Under the pieces are notes generated by a model. That model saw only the letters and a program-made list of their open reading frames with translations. It was not told the origin of the DNA and searched no databases. DNA of 64,000 nucleotides from an uncultured Clostridia bacterium (GTDB lineage Bacteria > Bacillota > Clostridia > Oscillospirales > Ruminococcaceae), in the NCBI GenBank assembly GCA_947627875.1, contig CANQXS010000001.1, positions 208,684 to 272,683 on the forward strand, written 5' to 3'. Shown here in pieces: positions 24,019 to 32,941 of this stretch. Each line of letters opens with the position of its first letter. Position 1 is the stretch's first letter. Position numbers and translations under genes: made by a program.

Positions 24019-24722
24019 CTTAAGAATACCGCTCTGAAGATAATGTCTACCCAGAAGAAGAGCAGGCAAATAAGGTCGTAGAGCTTATTTATCACCCAAG
24101 AAAGAGGACCTGTCAGTATTCCCGTTATGATAAGAATGAGCAGACCGTAATAGAAATACCTTCTGTATCGTACGATAAAGGCGTTCGCCTTCGGCGGGAG
24201 GAAATAGCTGAATATCCGCGAGCCGTCGAGGGGCTCTATCGGAATGAGGTTAAAGACCGCGAGCGAAATGTTTATCGTTGCGAAATACTGGAAAGCGATT
24301 ATAATGAAGAAGATCACGGTATATACCGATTCGGGAAGCGAAAAAGCCCTGTAATTATACACGCCTATCAGTATAGAGTTGATAAATATCGCGCATACGG
24401 CGCAGATAAGGTTTGAAAGCGGTCCCGCCATTGCGGTTATCGCCATATCGCGCTTATAGTTGGCGAAATTGCGGGGATTCACCGGAACCGGCTTTGCCCA
24501 ACCGAAGCCGAGCAAAAGAAGCAGCAGAGCTCCGAGCGGGTCGACGTGTGCAAGCGGGTTGAGGGTAAGCCTGCCCGCTATGAGAGCGGTATTGTCCCCG
24601 AGCTTGCGGGCGGCATAGCCGTGGGCGTATTCGTGGATAGGAAGAATTGCAAATATGATAAGCAGGCGGATACAGAGCAGGATAACGAGCTCGATCCCCG
24701 AGTAGTTCAGCAAAAACGACAT
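24015..24722 (-). CDS. Site-2 protease family (M50) membrane metalloprotease
   Basis: 235-aa polytopic membrane protein with zinc motif HEYAH (His30-Glu31, His34) in the first third, and NLIPIEPLDGSRI supplying the third ligand in a later helix. This is the short rhomboid-like S2P group often encoded upstream of scpA. Substrate unknown. First gene of the run to rluB; its own promoter lies 54 bp upstream. Confidence 0.92.
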   Translation of the reverse strand: MSFLLNYSGIELVILLCIRLLIIFAILPIHEYAHGYAARKLGDNTALIAGRLTLNPLAHVDPLGALLLLLLGFGWAKPVPVNPRNFANYKRDMAITAMAGPLSNLICAVCAIFINSILIGVYNYRAFSLPESVYTVIFFIIIAFQYFATINISLAVFNLIPIEPLDGSRIFSYFLPPKANAFIVRYRRYFYYGLLILIITGILTGPLSWVINKLYDLICLLFFWVDIIFRAVFLR

Positions 24723-24776
24723 TTAAAGGCTCCTTTCAGAAATCCGCGCGCGATTTTACACGCACTAATCTATATT

Positions 24777-24805
24777 ATTGTACTATAAATTTCAAAAAAA
24801 GGCAA
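24777..24805 (-). promoter_or_regulatory. Promoter of the M50-scpA-scpB run
   Basis: Minus-strand TTGCCT, 17 bp, TACAAT, 54 bp upstream of the ATG at 24722. Confidence 0.75.
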
Positions 24806-24854
24806 GTCATATAGAAAAGATTTGAAAATATATGAATATTTTTTCTGAAAACAC

Positions 24855-24883
24855 TTGCATTTCGCAAAAAAATTTGCTAAGAT
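24855..24883 (+). promoter_or_regulatory. rpmB promoter
   Basis: TTGCAT, 17 bp, TAAGAT, 42 bp upstream of the rpmB start and divergent from the M50 promoter. Confidence 0.75.
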
Positions 24884-24925
24884 ATAGCTTGTGATTCTAT
24901 GAAAATCAAAAGGAGGTGCAGCCCG

Positions 24926-25111
24926 ATGGCTAAATGTGAAGTTTGCGGAAAGGGTGTAACTTTCGGAATCAAGGTTTCTCACTCTCATAGGAGAACCAAC
25001 AGAACTTGGAAGCCTAATGTAAAGAGAGTTAAGGTTATCAAGAACGGTACGCCCTGCCACGTTTATGTTTGCTCGAGATGCCTCAGATCCGGCAAGGTCA
25101 CAAGAGCATAA
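24926..25111 (+). CDS. rpmB: 50S ribosomal protein L28
   Basis: 61 aa, zinc-binding form of L28 with CEVC near the start and CSRC near the end. Very strong AAAGGAGGTG site before the ATG at 24926. Single-gene unit with promoter and terminator. Confidence 0.96.
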   Translation: MAKCEVCGKGVTFGIKVSHSHRRTNRTWKPNVKRVKVIKNGTPCHVYVCSRCLRSGKVTRA

Positions 25112-25129
25112 CCCCACAGTGCAATAAAG

Positions 25130-25152
25130 AAAGCCCATTCGGGCTTTTTTTA
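25130..25152. terminator. Terminator shared by rpmB and the oppA-like gene
   Basis: Stem AAAGCCC/GGGCTTT with an ATTC loop and seven T residues on the plus strand; on the minus strand it follows the convergent binding-protein gene by a few bases. Confidence 0.85.
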
Positions 25153-25157
25153 TTTTC

Positions 25158-26795
25158 TCAGAACATCTTTGCGTTTTCAAAGTAAACCGTCCCCGAAAAA
25201 GCGTCGAGCCTTAGTTCCTGCGCGTCCTCGTCGAAGCAAAGAACGGTCGGGACCTGCCATATCGGGATAAAGTGGTATTCCCCTAATATCTCTTTTTCTG
25301 CCTCGGAACAGCCGTAATTGAGCAGAGTCATCGAGCCGAAGCGCCCTCTTTCGGATATAGCCGACGCTGCCGCCGCTGACCTGAAAGTGAATTCGCCGCT
25401 GCCGAAGAGCTCGATATAGTCGAGCGGGTCGGCGCTGTCGGAATGAAGAGTGATAAGAGCTATATCGTAGTCCCCGCTTTTAAGCCTGTTTTCATAATCA
25501 CGCGGGTTCACGAATTCCGCAGCGAAATGGATACCGAAAACGGAATACCAACAGTCGGTAAGCGCCGAGAGATATTCCCCGTAGCCGAAATCCGAAGGTA
25601 TCATTATGGTTTTGCCTATAAGCTCCGACTTCTCGGAATCGGTGGGGACAAAGCTCCATTTATATTCAGCCATAGCTTTGTTTGAAGCAGTTACCTCGGG
25701 GTCGAAGGTTCCGGAATAGCCCTTCTGCGAAAGCGCGGGGTTCTTCGGGACTACCCCGCCGGCGTCAAGGAGAATATCGGGCGACGAGGCGCCGAGCGTT
25801 TCGCGGTCTACAGCCCAGGAAAAAATCTGCCTTATCTCCGGGTTTGAAAACGGCTTTATCTTCTCGTTGAATATCAGCCCGACAGTATCGGCATAGCCGC
25901 AGATATATTCGTTTCCGTCTATCGGAGCCGCGCTGCTACCGGAAAAGAGCGCCGCGTCGGTCGCGCTGTTGAGAAAGTCGGAATTTCTCTCCTCGGCGTC
26001 GGGAGTTACGATGTAGTTCACGCCCGCAGGGCTTACATAGCTCATCTCGCTGTAGCCCGGGTTCCGCCTTATTCTGACGTAGTTGTTCTTTCCGTAGGGG
26101 TCGTGGAGCCAGTAGCGGAGGTAAAAAGGACCGTTCGAGCAGGTCGCCTCGGCTTCAAGACCGTATTTTCCGCCCGAGGTCTCAAAAAATTCCTCACAGC
26201 AGGGCATCGCTGGAAGCTCTGCAAGAAGATATAAAAATTCGGCGTTACGATAGCCGAGGGTGAACTCGAGCATATAGTCGTCAACCGCGGTAACGCCGAT
26301 GTTTTCTGTGCCGATAAGTCCCCGTGCGGCAGCCTCGGCGCCGTTTATGCAGTAGTATTTTTCGGCGTGGGGCGAAGCGGTCTTCGGGTCGAAGAGCCTT
26401 CTGAATCCGAACACGAAATCCTGCGCGGTAACATCAGCCTCGAAGTCGCCGACGGCGTGCCATTTATAGCCCTCTTTGAGGTAGAAGGTGTATTTTAAGC
26501 CGTCGTTTGAAACGGTGTAATCCTCGGCGAGGCGGCAGACGAGCTTTCCGTTTTCGTCGTAATCCATAAGCCCTGCGAAAAGGTTTTTCGCTATATTCAC
26601 CGAATTCTTATCGACCGCGAGCTGAGGGTCGAGGCAGTCTGGGTCTGAGTCGATAGCTATTTTGAAAATATGCCCCGTTCCGTCGTCGGAAAAGAACTCG
26701 ACGACCGCTTCGAGCGGAGCGCATGCGACAAAAATCACCGCGGCGCATATTATGAAAACGACCGGCATTATCCGGCGGAGCCTTGCCGCCGTCAT
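25158..26795 (-). CDS. Peptide-type ABC transporter substrate-binding lipoprotein (OppA-like)
   Basis: 545 aa SBP_bac_5 protein. Lipobox FVAC near residue 25 gives a membrane-anchored lipoprotein. Family features include DPDCLDPQLAVDKNSVNIAK, GLKYTFYLKEGYKWH and DFVFGFRRLFDP. No permease or ATPase gene is adjacent, so it either feeds a transporter encoded elsewhere or acts as a sensor. The ATG overlaps the upstream lipoprotein gene stop (ATGA). Confidence 0.88.
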   Translation of the reverse strand: MTAARLRRIMPVVFIICAAVIFVACAPLEAVVEFFSDDGTGHIFKIAIDSDPDCLDPQLAVDKNSVNIAKNLFAGLMDYDENGKLVCRLAEDYTVSNDGLKYTFYLKEGYKWHAVGDFEADVTAQDFVFGFRRLFDPKTASPHAEKYYCINGAEAAARGLIGTENIGVTAVDDYMLEFTLGYRNAEFLYLLAELPAMPCCEEFFETSGGKYGLEAEATCSNGPFYLRYWLHDPYGKNNYVRIRRNPGYSEMSYVSPAGVNYIVTPDAEERNSDFLNSATDAALFSGSSAAPIDGNEYICGYADTVGLIFNEKIKPFSNPEIRQIFSWAVDRETLGASSPDILLDAGGVVPKNPALSQKGYSGTFDPEVTASNKAMAEYKWSFVPTDSEKSELIGKTIMIPSDFGYGEYLSALTDCWYSVFGIHFAAEFVNPRDYENRLKSGDYDIALITLHSDSADPLDYIELFGSGEFTFRSAAAASAISERGRFGSMTLLNYGCSEAEKEILGEYHFIPIWQVPTVLCFDEDAQELRLDAFSGTVYFENAKMF

Positions 26796-27244
26796 GCCTT
26801 AAAAGCCTTATCGGCGGCGCTCAGGGCGTTGTCTGTATCCAGCAGGACGATAAGAATTACATATCTTCCGTAGGTCAAAACCCTGCCGTTCTCGATTTTC
26901 TCGGCTTCAAAAGGCGCGTAGCCCAAAAAGTCGTTATATCTGTCCTCGCGGTATTTTTCGAGGACTGCGGCGGCGTCGGGAGCGTCTTCTTTTGAATTCA
27001 GCTTGAATATCGCGACGATATCGGCGCAGCCGCCCTTTCCACTATAACTTACGGCGAAATCCTCGGCGAGCGAAAGGTCAATATCAAACAGTATGCCGAC
27101 CTCCTCGGCGGTCGCGGCGGTCATCTCCTCGGTATCCTGCCCCGAGAGAAGCTCCTCCATAAGCGCGGAGACGTCCGGCTCGGCATACTGCGAGCAGGAC
27201 GTTAGTAAAACAAGCGCAATAACTGCGCAGATAAGCTTTTTCAT
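26792..27244 (-). CDS. DUF4358 lipoprotein
   Basis: 150 aa. Signal peptide with lipobox LLTSC (Cys about 17). The mature part has the DUF4358 pattern of paired acidic helices and a strand ending RYVILIVLLD. Function unknown; in Clostridia it is commonly linked to SGNH hydrolases and envelope genes, as here. The ATG at 27244 is preferred to the TTG at 27247. Confidence 0.85.
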   Translation of the reverse strand: MKKLICAVIALVLLTSCSQYAEPDVSALMEELLSGQDTEEMTAATAEEVGILFDIDLSLAEDFAVSYSGKGGCADIVAIFKLNSKEDAPDAAAVLEKYREDRYNDFLGYAPFEAEKIENGRVLTYGRYVILIVLLDTDNALSAADKAFKA

Positions 27245-27256
27245 CAAAAAACCTCT

Positions 27257-28120
27257 TTATGCGACGTGATCAAGAATATAGGCGATAAAGGTCTCGTATG
27301 TAGAATATTTGAAGTGCATGCCGTCGTTCTCGGCGGAATCGGCAGGCAGACAGCCCGAGCTGTCTTTAAGCGCCGAGCTGAGGTCGAGATAATGAGCTCC
27401 GTTATTGTCGGCATAATCGAGGAGCTTTTCATTTAGGCTGTCGATATCGTCGTTTTTTACCGGCGATTCTACCGAGCTCTCCTTTGCCGAGGTTACCGGC
27501 GGGGTTGAGATTATATAGATCTCGGAATCGGGGCAGGCAAGCCTGATTTTATTCAAAAACGCCTGATAGCTCTGATACATATCCGCAACCGTCATATACG
27601 CCGCGCCGTTCGAGCCGAGCATTACATATATGTTCTTGGGCTGCATTTCGGTGATCGCTTCTATTGCGGTCATCGAGCCGAGCTGGGTGTCTATTTTCTC
27701 GGTCTCAGCCTTTGATACGCTCATAGCCACGCTTGCAAGAACATTATTCGACGGCACAACGCCGTATGAGCTCAAGCCGTAGGTTATCGAATCGCCGATG
27801 AAAACGCAGCTTTCAAGATAAGAGCTGTCGCGAGCCTCGGATTCGGGAACGGGGTTTACGTTCTCAGTGCTCCCCTGTTCCTCGGTGTTTTCGCCTTCCT
27901 GCGGGGCTGTCTCGCCCTCGGCTTCTTCGCCTTTATCACTGCTCGGCTTGCTGTGGGCAAAAACGGTTATGGTCCTGTCTTCGGAGAGGACGTCTTCAAG
28001 CGTCACGGTTTTCATATAGCGGTAAAACATCGCGCCGAAGATGAGCACCGTTCCGAAGAACACGATGCTCAGGCGGTACCTGATTCTGAGCTTCTTTTTT
28101 CTGCCGACCTGACCGTTCAT
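27257..28120 (-). CDS. Membrane-anchored SGNH/GDSL hydrolase
   Basis: 287 aa with a short cytoplasmic basic N-terminus, one transmembrane helix (about 15-32), a Glu/Ser-rich linker (about 55-90) and an extracellular SGNH domain. Catalytic blocks: FIGDSITYG (nucleophile Ser), MLGSNGA (block III) and DGMHF (Asp and His). Likely an O-acetyl- or acyl-esterase acting on cell wall polymer. First gene of a three-gene unit with the DUF4358 and OppA-like lipoproteins. Confidence 0.88.
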   Translation of the reverse strand: MNGQVGRKKKLRIRYRLSIVFFGTVLIFGAMFYRYMKTVTLEDVLSEDRTITVFAHSKPSSDKGEEAEGETAPQEGENTEEQGSTENVNPVPESEARDSSYLESCVFIGDSITYGLSSYGVVPSNNVLASVAMSVSKAETEKIDTQLGSMTAIEAITEMQPKNIYVMLGSNGAAYMTVADMYQSYQAFLNKIRLACPDSEIYIISTPPVTSAKESSVESPVKNDDIDSLNEKLLDYADNNGAHYLDLSSALKDSSGCLPADSAENDGMHFKYSTYETFIAYILDHVA

Positions 28121-28154
28121 AGCTTACACTCCAAATATACAATATCGCATAATT

Positions 28155-28183
28155 ATTATACAGCAATCGCGAGGCTTTTTCAA
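28155..28183 (-). promoter_or_regulatory. Promoter of the SGNH-DUF4358-oppA unit
   Basis: Minus-strand TTGAAA, 17 bp, TATAAT, 34 bp upstream of the ATG at 28120. Confidence 0.87.
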
Positions 28184-28233
28184 GGAAAATCCCGAATTTT
28201 AATAATTTGTAACCGTTATGTAACCTTATCCGA

Positions 28234-28262
28234 TTGAATTCCGGCGAAAAATATGGTAGAAT
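28234..28262 (+). promoter_or_regulatory. asnB promoter
   Basis: TTGAAT, 17 bp, TAGAAT with extended -10 TGG, 48 bp upstream of asnB. Confidence 0.8.
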
Positions 28263-28310
28263 GATATAAACTTCCGAAATAATACAGTTTTCATATAAGG
28301 AGATAATTAT

Positions 28311-30134
28311 ATGTGCGGAATAGCAGGCTTCACAAATAAAATTTCAAACGCCGACGAAGTAATAGAGAAGATGATGGAGGCGATAAAACACCGCGGACCC
28401 GATTCCGGCGGAAAGCACGTCGATTCGGGCATCGCCCTCGGATTCAGGCGGCTTTCCATAATCGACCTTTCGACCGGCTCTCAGCCGCTTTATAACGAAG
28501 ACCGCTCTTTGGTTCTTACCTTTAACGGCGAAATTTATAACTATCGCGAGCTCCGCGACGAGCTTATCGCCGCAGGGCATTGCTTCTCGACCAACACCGA
28601 TTCCGAGGTACTGCTCCACGGCTACGAGGAATGGGGCAAGGATATGCTCCCCAAGCTGCGCGGAATGTTTGCGTTCGTTATTTGGAACTCGAATAATCAG
28701 GAGCTCTTCGGCGCAAGGGATTTCTTCGGAATAAAGCCTCTCTATTATACAAAGATGGGCGAAAGCTTTATCTTCGGCTCCGAGATAAAGAGCTTTCTTC
28801 TGCACCCCGATTTCAAAAAAGAGCTCAACGAGACCGCCCTCGAAAACTACCTGACTTTCCAGTATTCCCCCTGCGAGGAGACTTTCTTCAAGGGCGTTTA
28901 TAAGCTTCTCCCCGCCCACTGGTTCAGCTATCGCGACGGCGAATTCAAGACCGAGCGCTACTGGAGCATAAATTTTGAAGCAGACGAAAAGCCCGACCTC
29001 GACGAATGGGTAGAAAGGATTTCCGAGACGTTTAAGAACTCGGTAGAGGCGCATAAAATCGCCGATGTCGAAGTCGGAAGCTTCCTTTCGAGCGGCGTCG
29101 ATTCGAGCTATGTCGCTGCTGTCGCAAATGTCGACAAGACCTTTACCGTCGGCTTCGGCGAGGACGAAAAATACAACGAAATAGGCTACGCGAAGGAATT
29201 TTCAAAGTATATCGGCAAGGAGAACATCTCGAAGGTAATCACCCCCGAGGAATATTGGGATACCTTCCCGAAGATACAGTATCATATGGACGAACCGCTC
29301 GCCGACCCTGCCGCAGTGGCGCTCTATTTCGTCTGCAAGCTCGCCTCAGAACGGGTAAAGGTAGTCCTTTCGGGCGAAGGCGCCGACGAGATCTTCGGCG
29401 GCTACAACATATATAAAGAGCCCGACGACGTAGCAGTTTACAACCTCATTCCCCGCCCGATACGCCGCTGCATCGGAAAATGCGCTTCTATGCTCCCCGC
29501 CCACCGAGGGCTCAATTTCCTTATCCGCCGCGGAAAAGACCTCGAGGAGCGCTTTATCGGCAATGCATATATCTTCTCGGAGAAAGAGCGCAAGCAACTC
29601 CTTAAAATAAAGACCGACGCGCCCGACGCCAAGGAGATAACCAAGCCTTTTTACGACAAGGTCTCCGATAAAGACGCCGTGACAAAAATGCAGTATCTCG
29701 ACCTCAACCTCTGGATGACCGGAGACATACTGCTTAAAGCAGATAAAATGTCGATGGCGAATTCTCTTGAGCTCAGAGTCCCCTTCCTCGACAGATATGT
29801 TATGGCTCTCGCCGAGAGGATACCCAAGAGATATCGCGTAACAAAAGAAAACACAAAATTCGCTATGCGAAAGGCTGCCCTCGCCGCCTGCCCGCCTCTT
29901 ACCGCCAACAAAAAGAAGCTCGGCTTCCCGGTACCGATAAGGGTATGGCTCAAGGAAGACGAGTATTACAACAAGGTAAGAGCGGAATTTGAAAGCGAGC
30001 GCGCAAAGATGTTCTTCAACACCGATAAGCTTGTCGAGCTTTTGGATCAGCACCGCGCCGGAAAATACGACAATTCGCGCAAGATCTGGACGGTATATAC
30101 CTTCCTTGTTTGGTACGGCGTGTATTTCGGGTAA
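28311..30134 (+). CDS. asnB: Asparagine synthase (glutamine-hydrolysing)
   Basis: 607 aa, normal AsnB length. Cys2 of MCGIAGF is the glutaminase nucleophile of the N-terminal class II amidotransferase domain. The synthetase domain contains the PP-loop SSGVDSSYVAA (about 261) and LSGEGADEIFGGYNIY. It makes asparagine from aspartate, ATP and glutamine. Single transcription unit with its own promoter. No T-box or other leader is visible in the 48 bp between promoter and start. Confidence 0.96.
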   Translation: MCGIAGFTNKISNADEVIEKMMEAIKHRGPDSGGKHVDSGIALGFRRLSIIDLSTGSQPLYNEDRSLVLTFNGEIYNYRELRDELIAAGHCFSTNTDSEVLLHGYEEWGKDMLPKLRGMFAFVIWNSNNQELFGARDFFGIKPLYYTKMGESFIFGSEIKSFLLHPDFKKELNETALENYLTFQYSPCEETFFKGVYKLLPAHWFSYRDGEFKTERYWSINFEADEKPDLDEWVERISETFKNSVEAHKIADVEVGSFLSSGVDSSYVAAVANVDKTFTVGFGEDEKYNEIGYAKEFSKYIGKENISKVITPEEYWDTFPKIQYHMDEPLADPAAVALYFVCKLASERVKVVLSGEGADEIFGGYNIYKEPDDVAVYNLIPRPIRRCIGKCASMLPAHRGLNFLIRRGKDLEERFIGNAYIFSEKERKQLLKIKTDAPDAKEITKPFYDKVSDKDAVTKMQYLDLNLWMTGDILLKADKMSMANSLELRVPFLDRYVMALAERIPKRYRVTKENTKFAMRKAALAACPPLTANKKKLGFPVPIRVWLKEDEYYNKVRAEFESERAKMFFNTDKLVELLDQHRAGKYDNSRKIWTVYTFLVWYGVYFG

Positions 30135-30138
30135 GATA

Positions 30139-30162
30139 AAAGCCTCTCTCTTGAGAGGCTTT
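30139..30162. terminator. Hairpin between asnB and HPr-like gene
   Basis: Stem AAAGCCTCTC/GAGAGGCTTT with a TCTT loop. The T run is short on both strands, slightly better on the minus strand (CTTTTATCTT). Confidence 0.65.
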
Positions 30163-30170
30163 CGACGGTT

Positions 30171-30401
30171 TTATTTTTCCACAAATTTGTCGATCTTTGC
30201 GAGAAGCTCGCCGCATTCGTCGGTGTGTATCAGCATATCGACGGGGCGCGAAAGATCGAGGCTGAATATGCCCATTATCGACTTTGCATCGATGGCGTAT
30301 CTGCCCGAAACGAGGTCTACATCATAGTCGCAGAGAGTGACGGCGTTTACGAAGTCCTTTACGTCGTTTATGGTGCCGAGCCTGATTTTAACACGCGTCA
30401 T
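30171..30401 (-). CDS. HPr-like protein lacking the phosphorylatable histidine
   Basis: 76-aa HPr fold. The region AKSIMGIFSL keeps the Ser41 that aligns with Ser46 of HPr, the HPr-kinase site, together with its docking loop. At the active-site position, where HPr has a His-Ala-Arg-Pro type motif, it has GTINDVKDF with no His. It therefore cannot carry phosphate in the PTS and, like Crh, could serve only as a regulatory cofactor. AGGGGGT lies upstream of the ATG at 30401. Confidence 0.85.
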   Translation of the reverse strand: MTRVKIRLGTINDVKDFVNAVTLCDYDVDLVSGRYAIDAKSIMGIFSLDLSRPVDMLIHTDECGELLAKIDKFVEK

Positions 30402-30432
30402 ATAAATACCCCCTATGTATTTTCTTAGCTTC

Positions 30433-30461
30433 AGTATAGCAGTCTTATATTTTCCTGTCAA
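30433..30461 (-). promoter_or_regulatory. Promoter of the HPr-like gene
   Basis: Minus-strand TTGACA, 17 bp, TATACT, 31 bp upstream of the ATG. Confidence 0.9.
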
Positions 30462-30530
30462 GCGGAATTAAAGACAATTTTCAAATTTTTGTTTATATTT
30501 ACAGTCCCGAAAAAATGCGAGGAAAGACTT

Positions 30531-31823
30531 ATGAATGTGTGGTTTTACACCTTCGGGTGCAAGGTAAATCAATACGAGACCGAGCTTTTGAAGCAGGGCT
30601 TCGAGAAGCGCGGTCACAGCGCCGTTTTATCCTCGGATTCTGCGGACGTATGCGTGATAAACACCTGCACCGTGACAGCACAGTCAGACATAAAGCTCCG
30701 CCAGCTTATAAGAAGGCTCCGCAGGGAAAACCCCGCCGCGGTAATAGCCCTCTGCGGCTGCCACCCTCAGGCGCACGGCGAAAGCTCCGAGGCTGCACAG
30801 GAAGCCGATGTAATAGTAGGTACCGAGAATAAACAGAGCCTGCCTGAGCTTGTTGAAAGCTTTGTTGAAAGCGGGTGCAAAACCGTTGAAATACTGCCGA
30901 TTCGGCGCGATTACCCAGAATTAGAGGCGCTTATCCACGGCAGCCGCAAGACCCGCGGAATAATTAAAATTCAGGACGGCTGCGACCGCTTCTGCTCCTA
31001 CTGCATAATCCCCTACGCGCGCGGGCGCTCCCGCTCGAAGCCTCTTGAAGCAATATCGAGCGAAGCTAAAACGCTCGTCGAAGCGGGGCATAAGGAAATC
31101 GTCGCCGTGGGGATAAACCTCTCGGACTACGGCAAGGGCACCGGCGTAAATATTGCCGACGCTGTTGAAGCGATACTTAACAGCGGCGCGGTAAGAGTTA
31201 GGCTCGGCTCTTTGGAGCCCGAGGAGCTCACGGAGGATATAATCGACCGCCTCGCGGGGCTTCGTGGGCTATGTCCGCATTTTCACCTTGCCCTCCAGAG
31301 CGGCTGTAACAAAACTCTCAGGGAAATGCGCCGCAAATACACTGCCGAACGGTACCGCGAGCTTGTCGAACACCTGAGAAAACGCTTCCCGAATTGCTCG
31401 GTAACGACCGACATTATGGTCGGTTTCCCGGGAGAGACCGACGAGGATTTTAACGAGTCCCTCGGGTTTGTAAAGGAAATTGCCTTTGCAGACGGGCATA
31501 TCTTCCCCTTCTCGCCTCGAATCGGCACCCCTGCCGCCTCGCGCAGCGATCAGGTCCCCGAGGAGATAAAGGCAAAGCGCGCTCAGATTATGGCCCGCGC
31601 CGTTGAGGAGAGCCGAGACCGCTATCTTGATTCTCTTATTGGGCAGGAATTGCAGGTTATTTTCGAGCGAGAAAAATCCCCCGACTTTCATCAGGGGCAT
31701 TCAGAGGGTTATCAACTTGTAAATGTAAATCGCTTTACAGATACTCTTTTCAGAAAGCTGCGCTGCGTAAAGATAATTTCAGCCGAAAACGGCTGCCTTT
31801 TCGGGGAAATCGTTCAGAGATAA
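30531..31823 (+). CDS. mtaB: tRNA t6A37 methylthiotransferase MtaB
   Basis: 430 aa radical-SAM methylthiotransferase. The N-terminal UPF0004 domain begins YTFGCKVNQYETE, the MtaB-type signature. Three of its Cys residues (in GCKVN, NTCT and CGCH) hold one cluster. CDRFCSYCIIPYARG (about 150) holds the radical-SAM cluster. A C-terminal TRAM domain follows. It converts t6A to ms2t6A at position 37 of tRNAs. The ATG at 30531 with GAGGAAAG upstream is chosen over a TTG 42 bases earlier. Its 3' end overlaps the convergent methyltransferase gene by 10 bp. Confidence 0.93.
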   Translation: MNVWFYTFGCKVNQYETELLKQGFEKRGHSAVLSSDSADVCVINTCTVTAQSDIKLRQLIRRLRRENPAAVIALCGCHPQAHGESSEAAQEADVIVGTENKQSLPELVESFVESGCKTVEILPIRRDYPELEALIHGSRKTRGIIKIQDGCDRFCSYCIIPYARGRSRSKPLEAISSEAKTLVEAGHKEIVAVGINLSDYGKGTGVNIADAVEAILNSGAVRVRLGSLEPEELTEDIIDRLAGLRGLCPHFHLALQSGCNKTLREMRRKYTAERYRELVEHLRKRFPNCSVTTDIMVGFPGETDEDFNESLGFVKEIAFADGHIFPFSPRIGTPAASRSDQVPEEIKAKRAQIMARAVEESRDRYLDSLIGQELQVIFEREKSPDFHQGHSEGYQLVNVNRFTDTLFRKLRCVKIISAENGCLFGEIVQR

Positions 31824-32917
31824 TACATATAAAGGTTGCATTTGAGCATTCCGTTGTAGAGTTTGCGCTTTTTATCCGCCTTTTTTCCGAAGAGGCGTTC
31901 AAATTCCTCGTGCGGGGTGATGATATATGCTGGGTTCTGCTTCGACGGGCGCAGGACCTGCCCCATATTTCTGTAAAGGTCTTCGGCTTGACGGAGTTCG
32001 AGCATTCTCTCGCCGTAGGGCGGATTGCAAATCGTTATTGCGCCGTCGATGGGGATATGCTTTACGATGTCGCGCTTCTCAACGCTCACCCTTCCGCCGA
32101 CGCCCGCAGTCTTGCAGTTGGCGCGGCTCAGCGACACGGCGAAGTCGTCTATATCAAAGCCGTATGCCCTGAAGTCGTTTTCCCTTATGTCGCCTAAAGC
32201 CGCTTCGCGCTCCTCCTGCCATACATTTTCGGGTATGAGGTCCCACATTTCCGCGGAAAAGCTCCTTTTGAGCCCCGGGGCGATGCCGAGAGCCTTATAA
32301 GCCGATTCGATTAGAAAAGTCCCGCTGCCGCACATCGGGTCGCAGACGGTGCTGCCGCTCCTCACCCTTGCGAGGTCGACAATTCCCGCGGCGAGGGTCT
32401 CCTTTATCGGAGCTTCGTTAGAGGTCCTGCGGTAGCCGCGCTTATGAAGCCCTTCGCCCGAGGTGTCGATATAGACCGTCACAATGTCTTTAAGAATGTT
32501 GAACTGAATCTGATGCTTCGGGCCCGTTTCCTCGAAGCGTTCAATATGATATACGCTTTTCAGCCGCTCGACTGCGGCTTTTTTTATTATCGACTGGCAG
32601 TCGGGAATGCTCCTCAGCTTTGATTTTAAGCTGTGACCCTTTACGGGAAAAGCGTCGGTCTTGCAGATATAATCCTCGAGTTTCAGCGCCTTAACACCTT
32701 CAAAAAGCTCGGTGAAGCTCTCGGCTTTAAAGCTTCCGAGCTCGATATAAACTCTCTCAGCCGTTGCGAGGCGGATATTCGCCCGCGCAATTAGGTTAAT
32801 ATCTCCGTCGAAGCTTATCCTTCCGTCGGACACGGCGAGATTTTCTCCGCCGATTTTTTTGATTTCAAAGCCGAGAACGCTCTCGAGCCCGAAATGGCAG
32901 GGGCAGCAAAGCCGCAT
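31814..32917 (-). CDS. THUMP-domain RNA methyltransferase (RlmL/YpsC type)
   Basis: 367 aa. N-terminal ferredoxin-like and THUMP domains (about 1-155, ending YIDTSGEGLHKRGYR) are followed by a class I SAM methyltransferase. Motif I is DPMCGSGTFLIE (about 195-206) and the base-flipping motif NPPYGERM (about 290). It likely makes m2G in 23S rRNA (m2G2445 in E. coli RlmL). It lies 24 bp downstream of the PBP gene. Confidence 0.9.
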   Translation of the reverse strand: MRLCCPCHFGLESVLGFEIKKIGGENLAVSDGRISFDGDINLIARANIRLATAERVYIELGSFKAESFTELFEGVKALKLEDYICKTDAFPVKGHSLKSKLRSIPDCQSIIKKAAVERLKSVYHIERFEETGPKHQIQFNILKDIVTVYIDTSGEGLHKRGYRRTSNEAPIKETLAAGIVDLARVRSGSTVCDPMCGSGTFLIESAYKALGIAPGLKRSFSAEMWDLIPENVWQEEREAALGDIRENDFRAYGFDIDDFAVSLSRANCKTAGVGGRVSVEKRDIVKHIPIDGAITICNPPYGERMLELRQAEDLYRNMGQVLRPSKQNPAYIITPHEEFERLFGKKADKKRKLYNGMLKCNLYMYYL

Positions 32918-32941
32918 TTGTCTGACTCCTTTTCAGTGAAT

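Noticed and set aside
28184..28310. Riboswitch or T-box before asnB
   Set aside because: Only about 48 bases lie between promoter and start, with no T-box motif or terminator/antiterminator pair.
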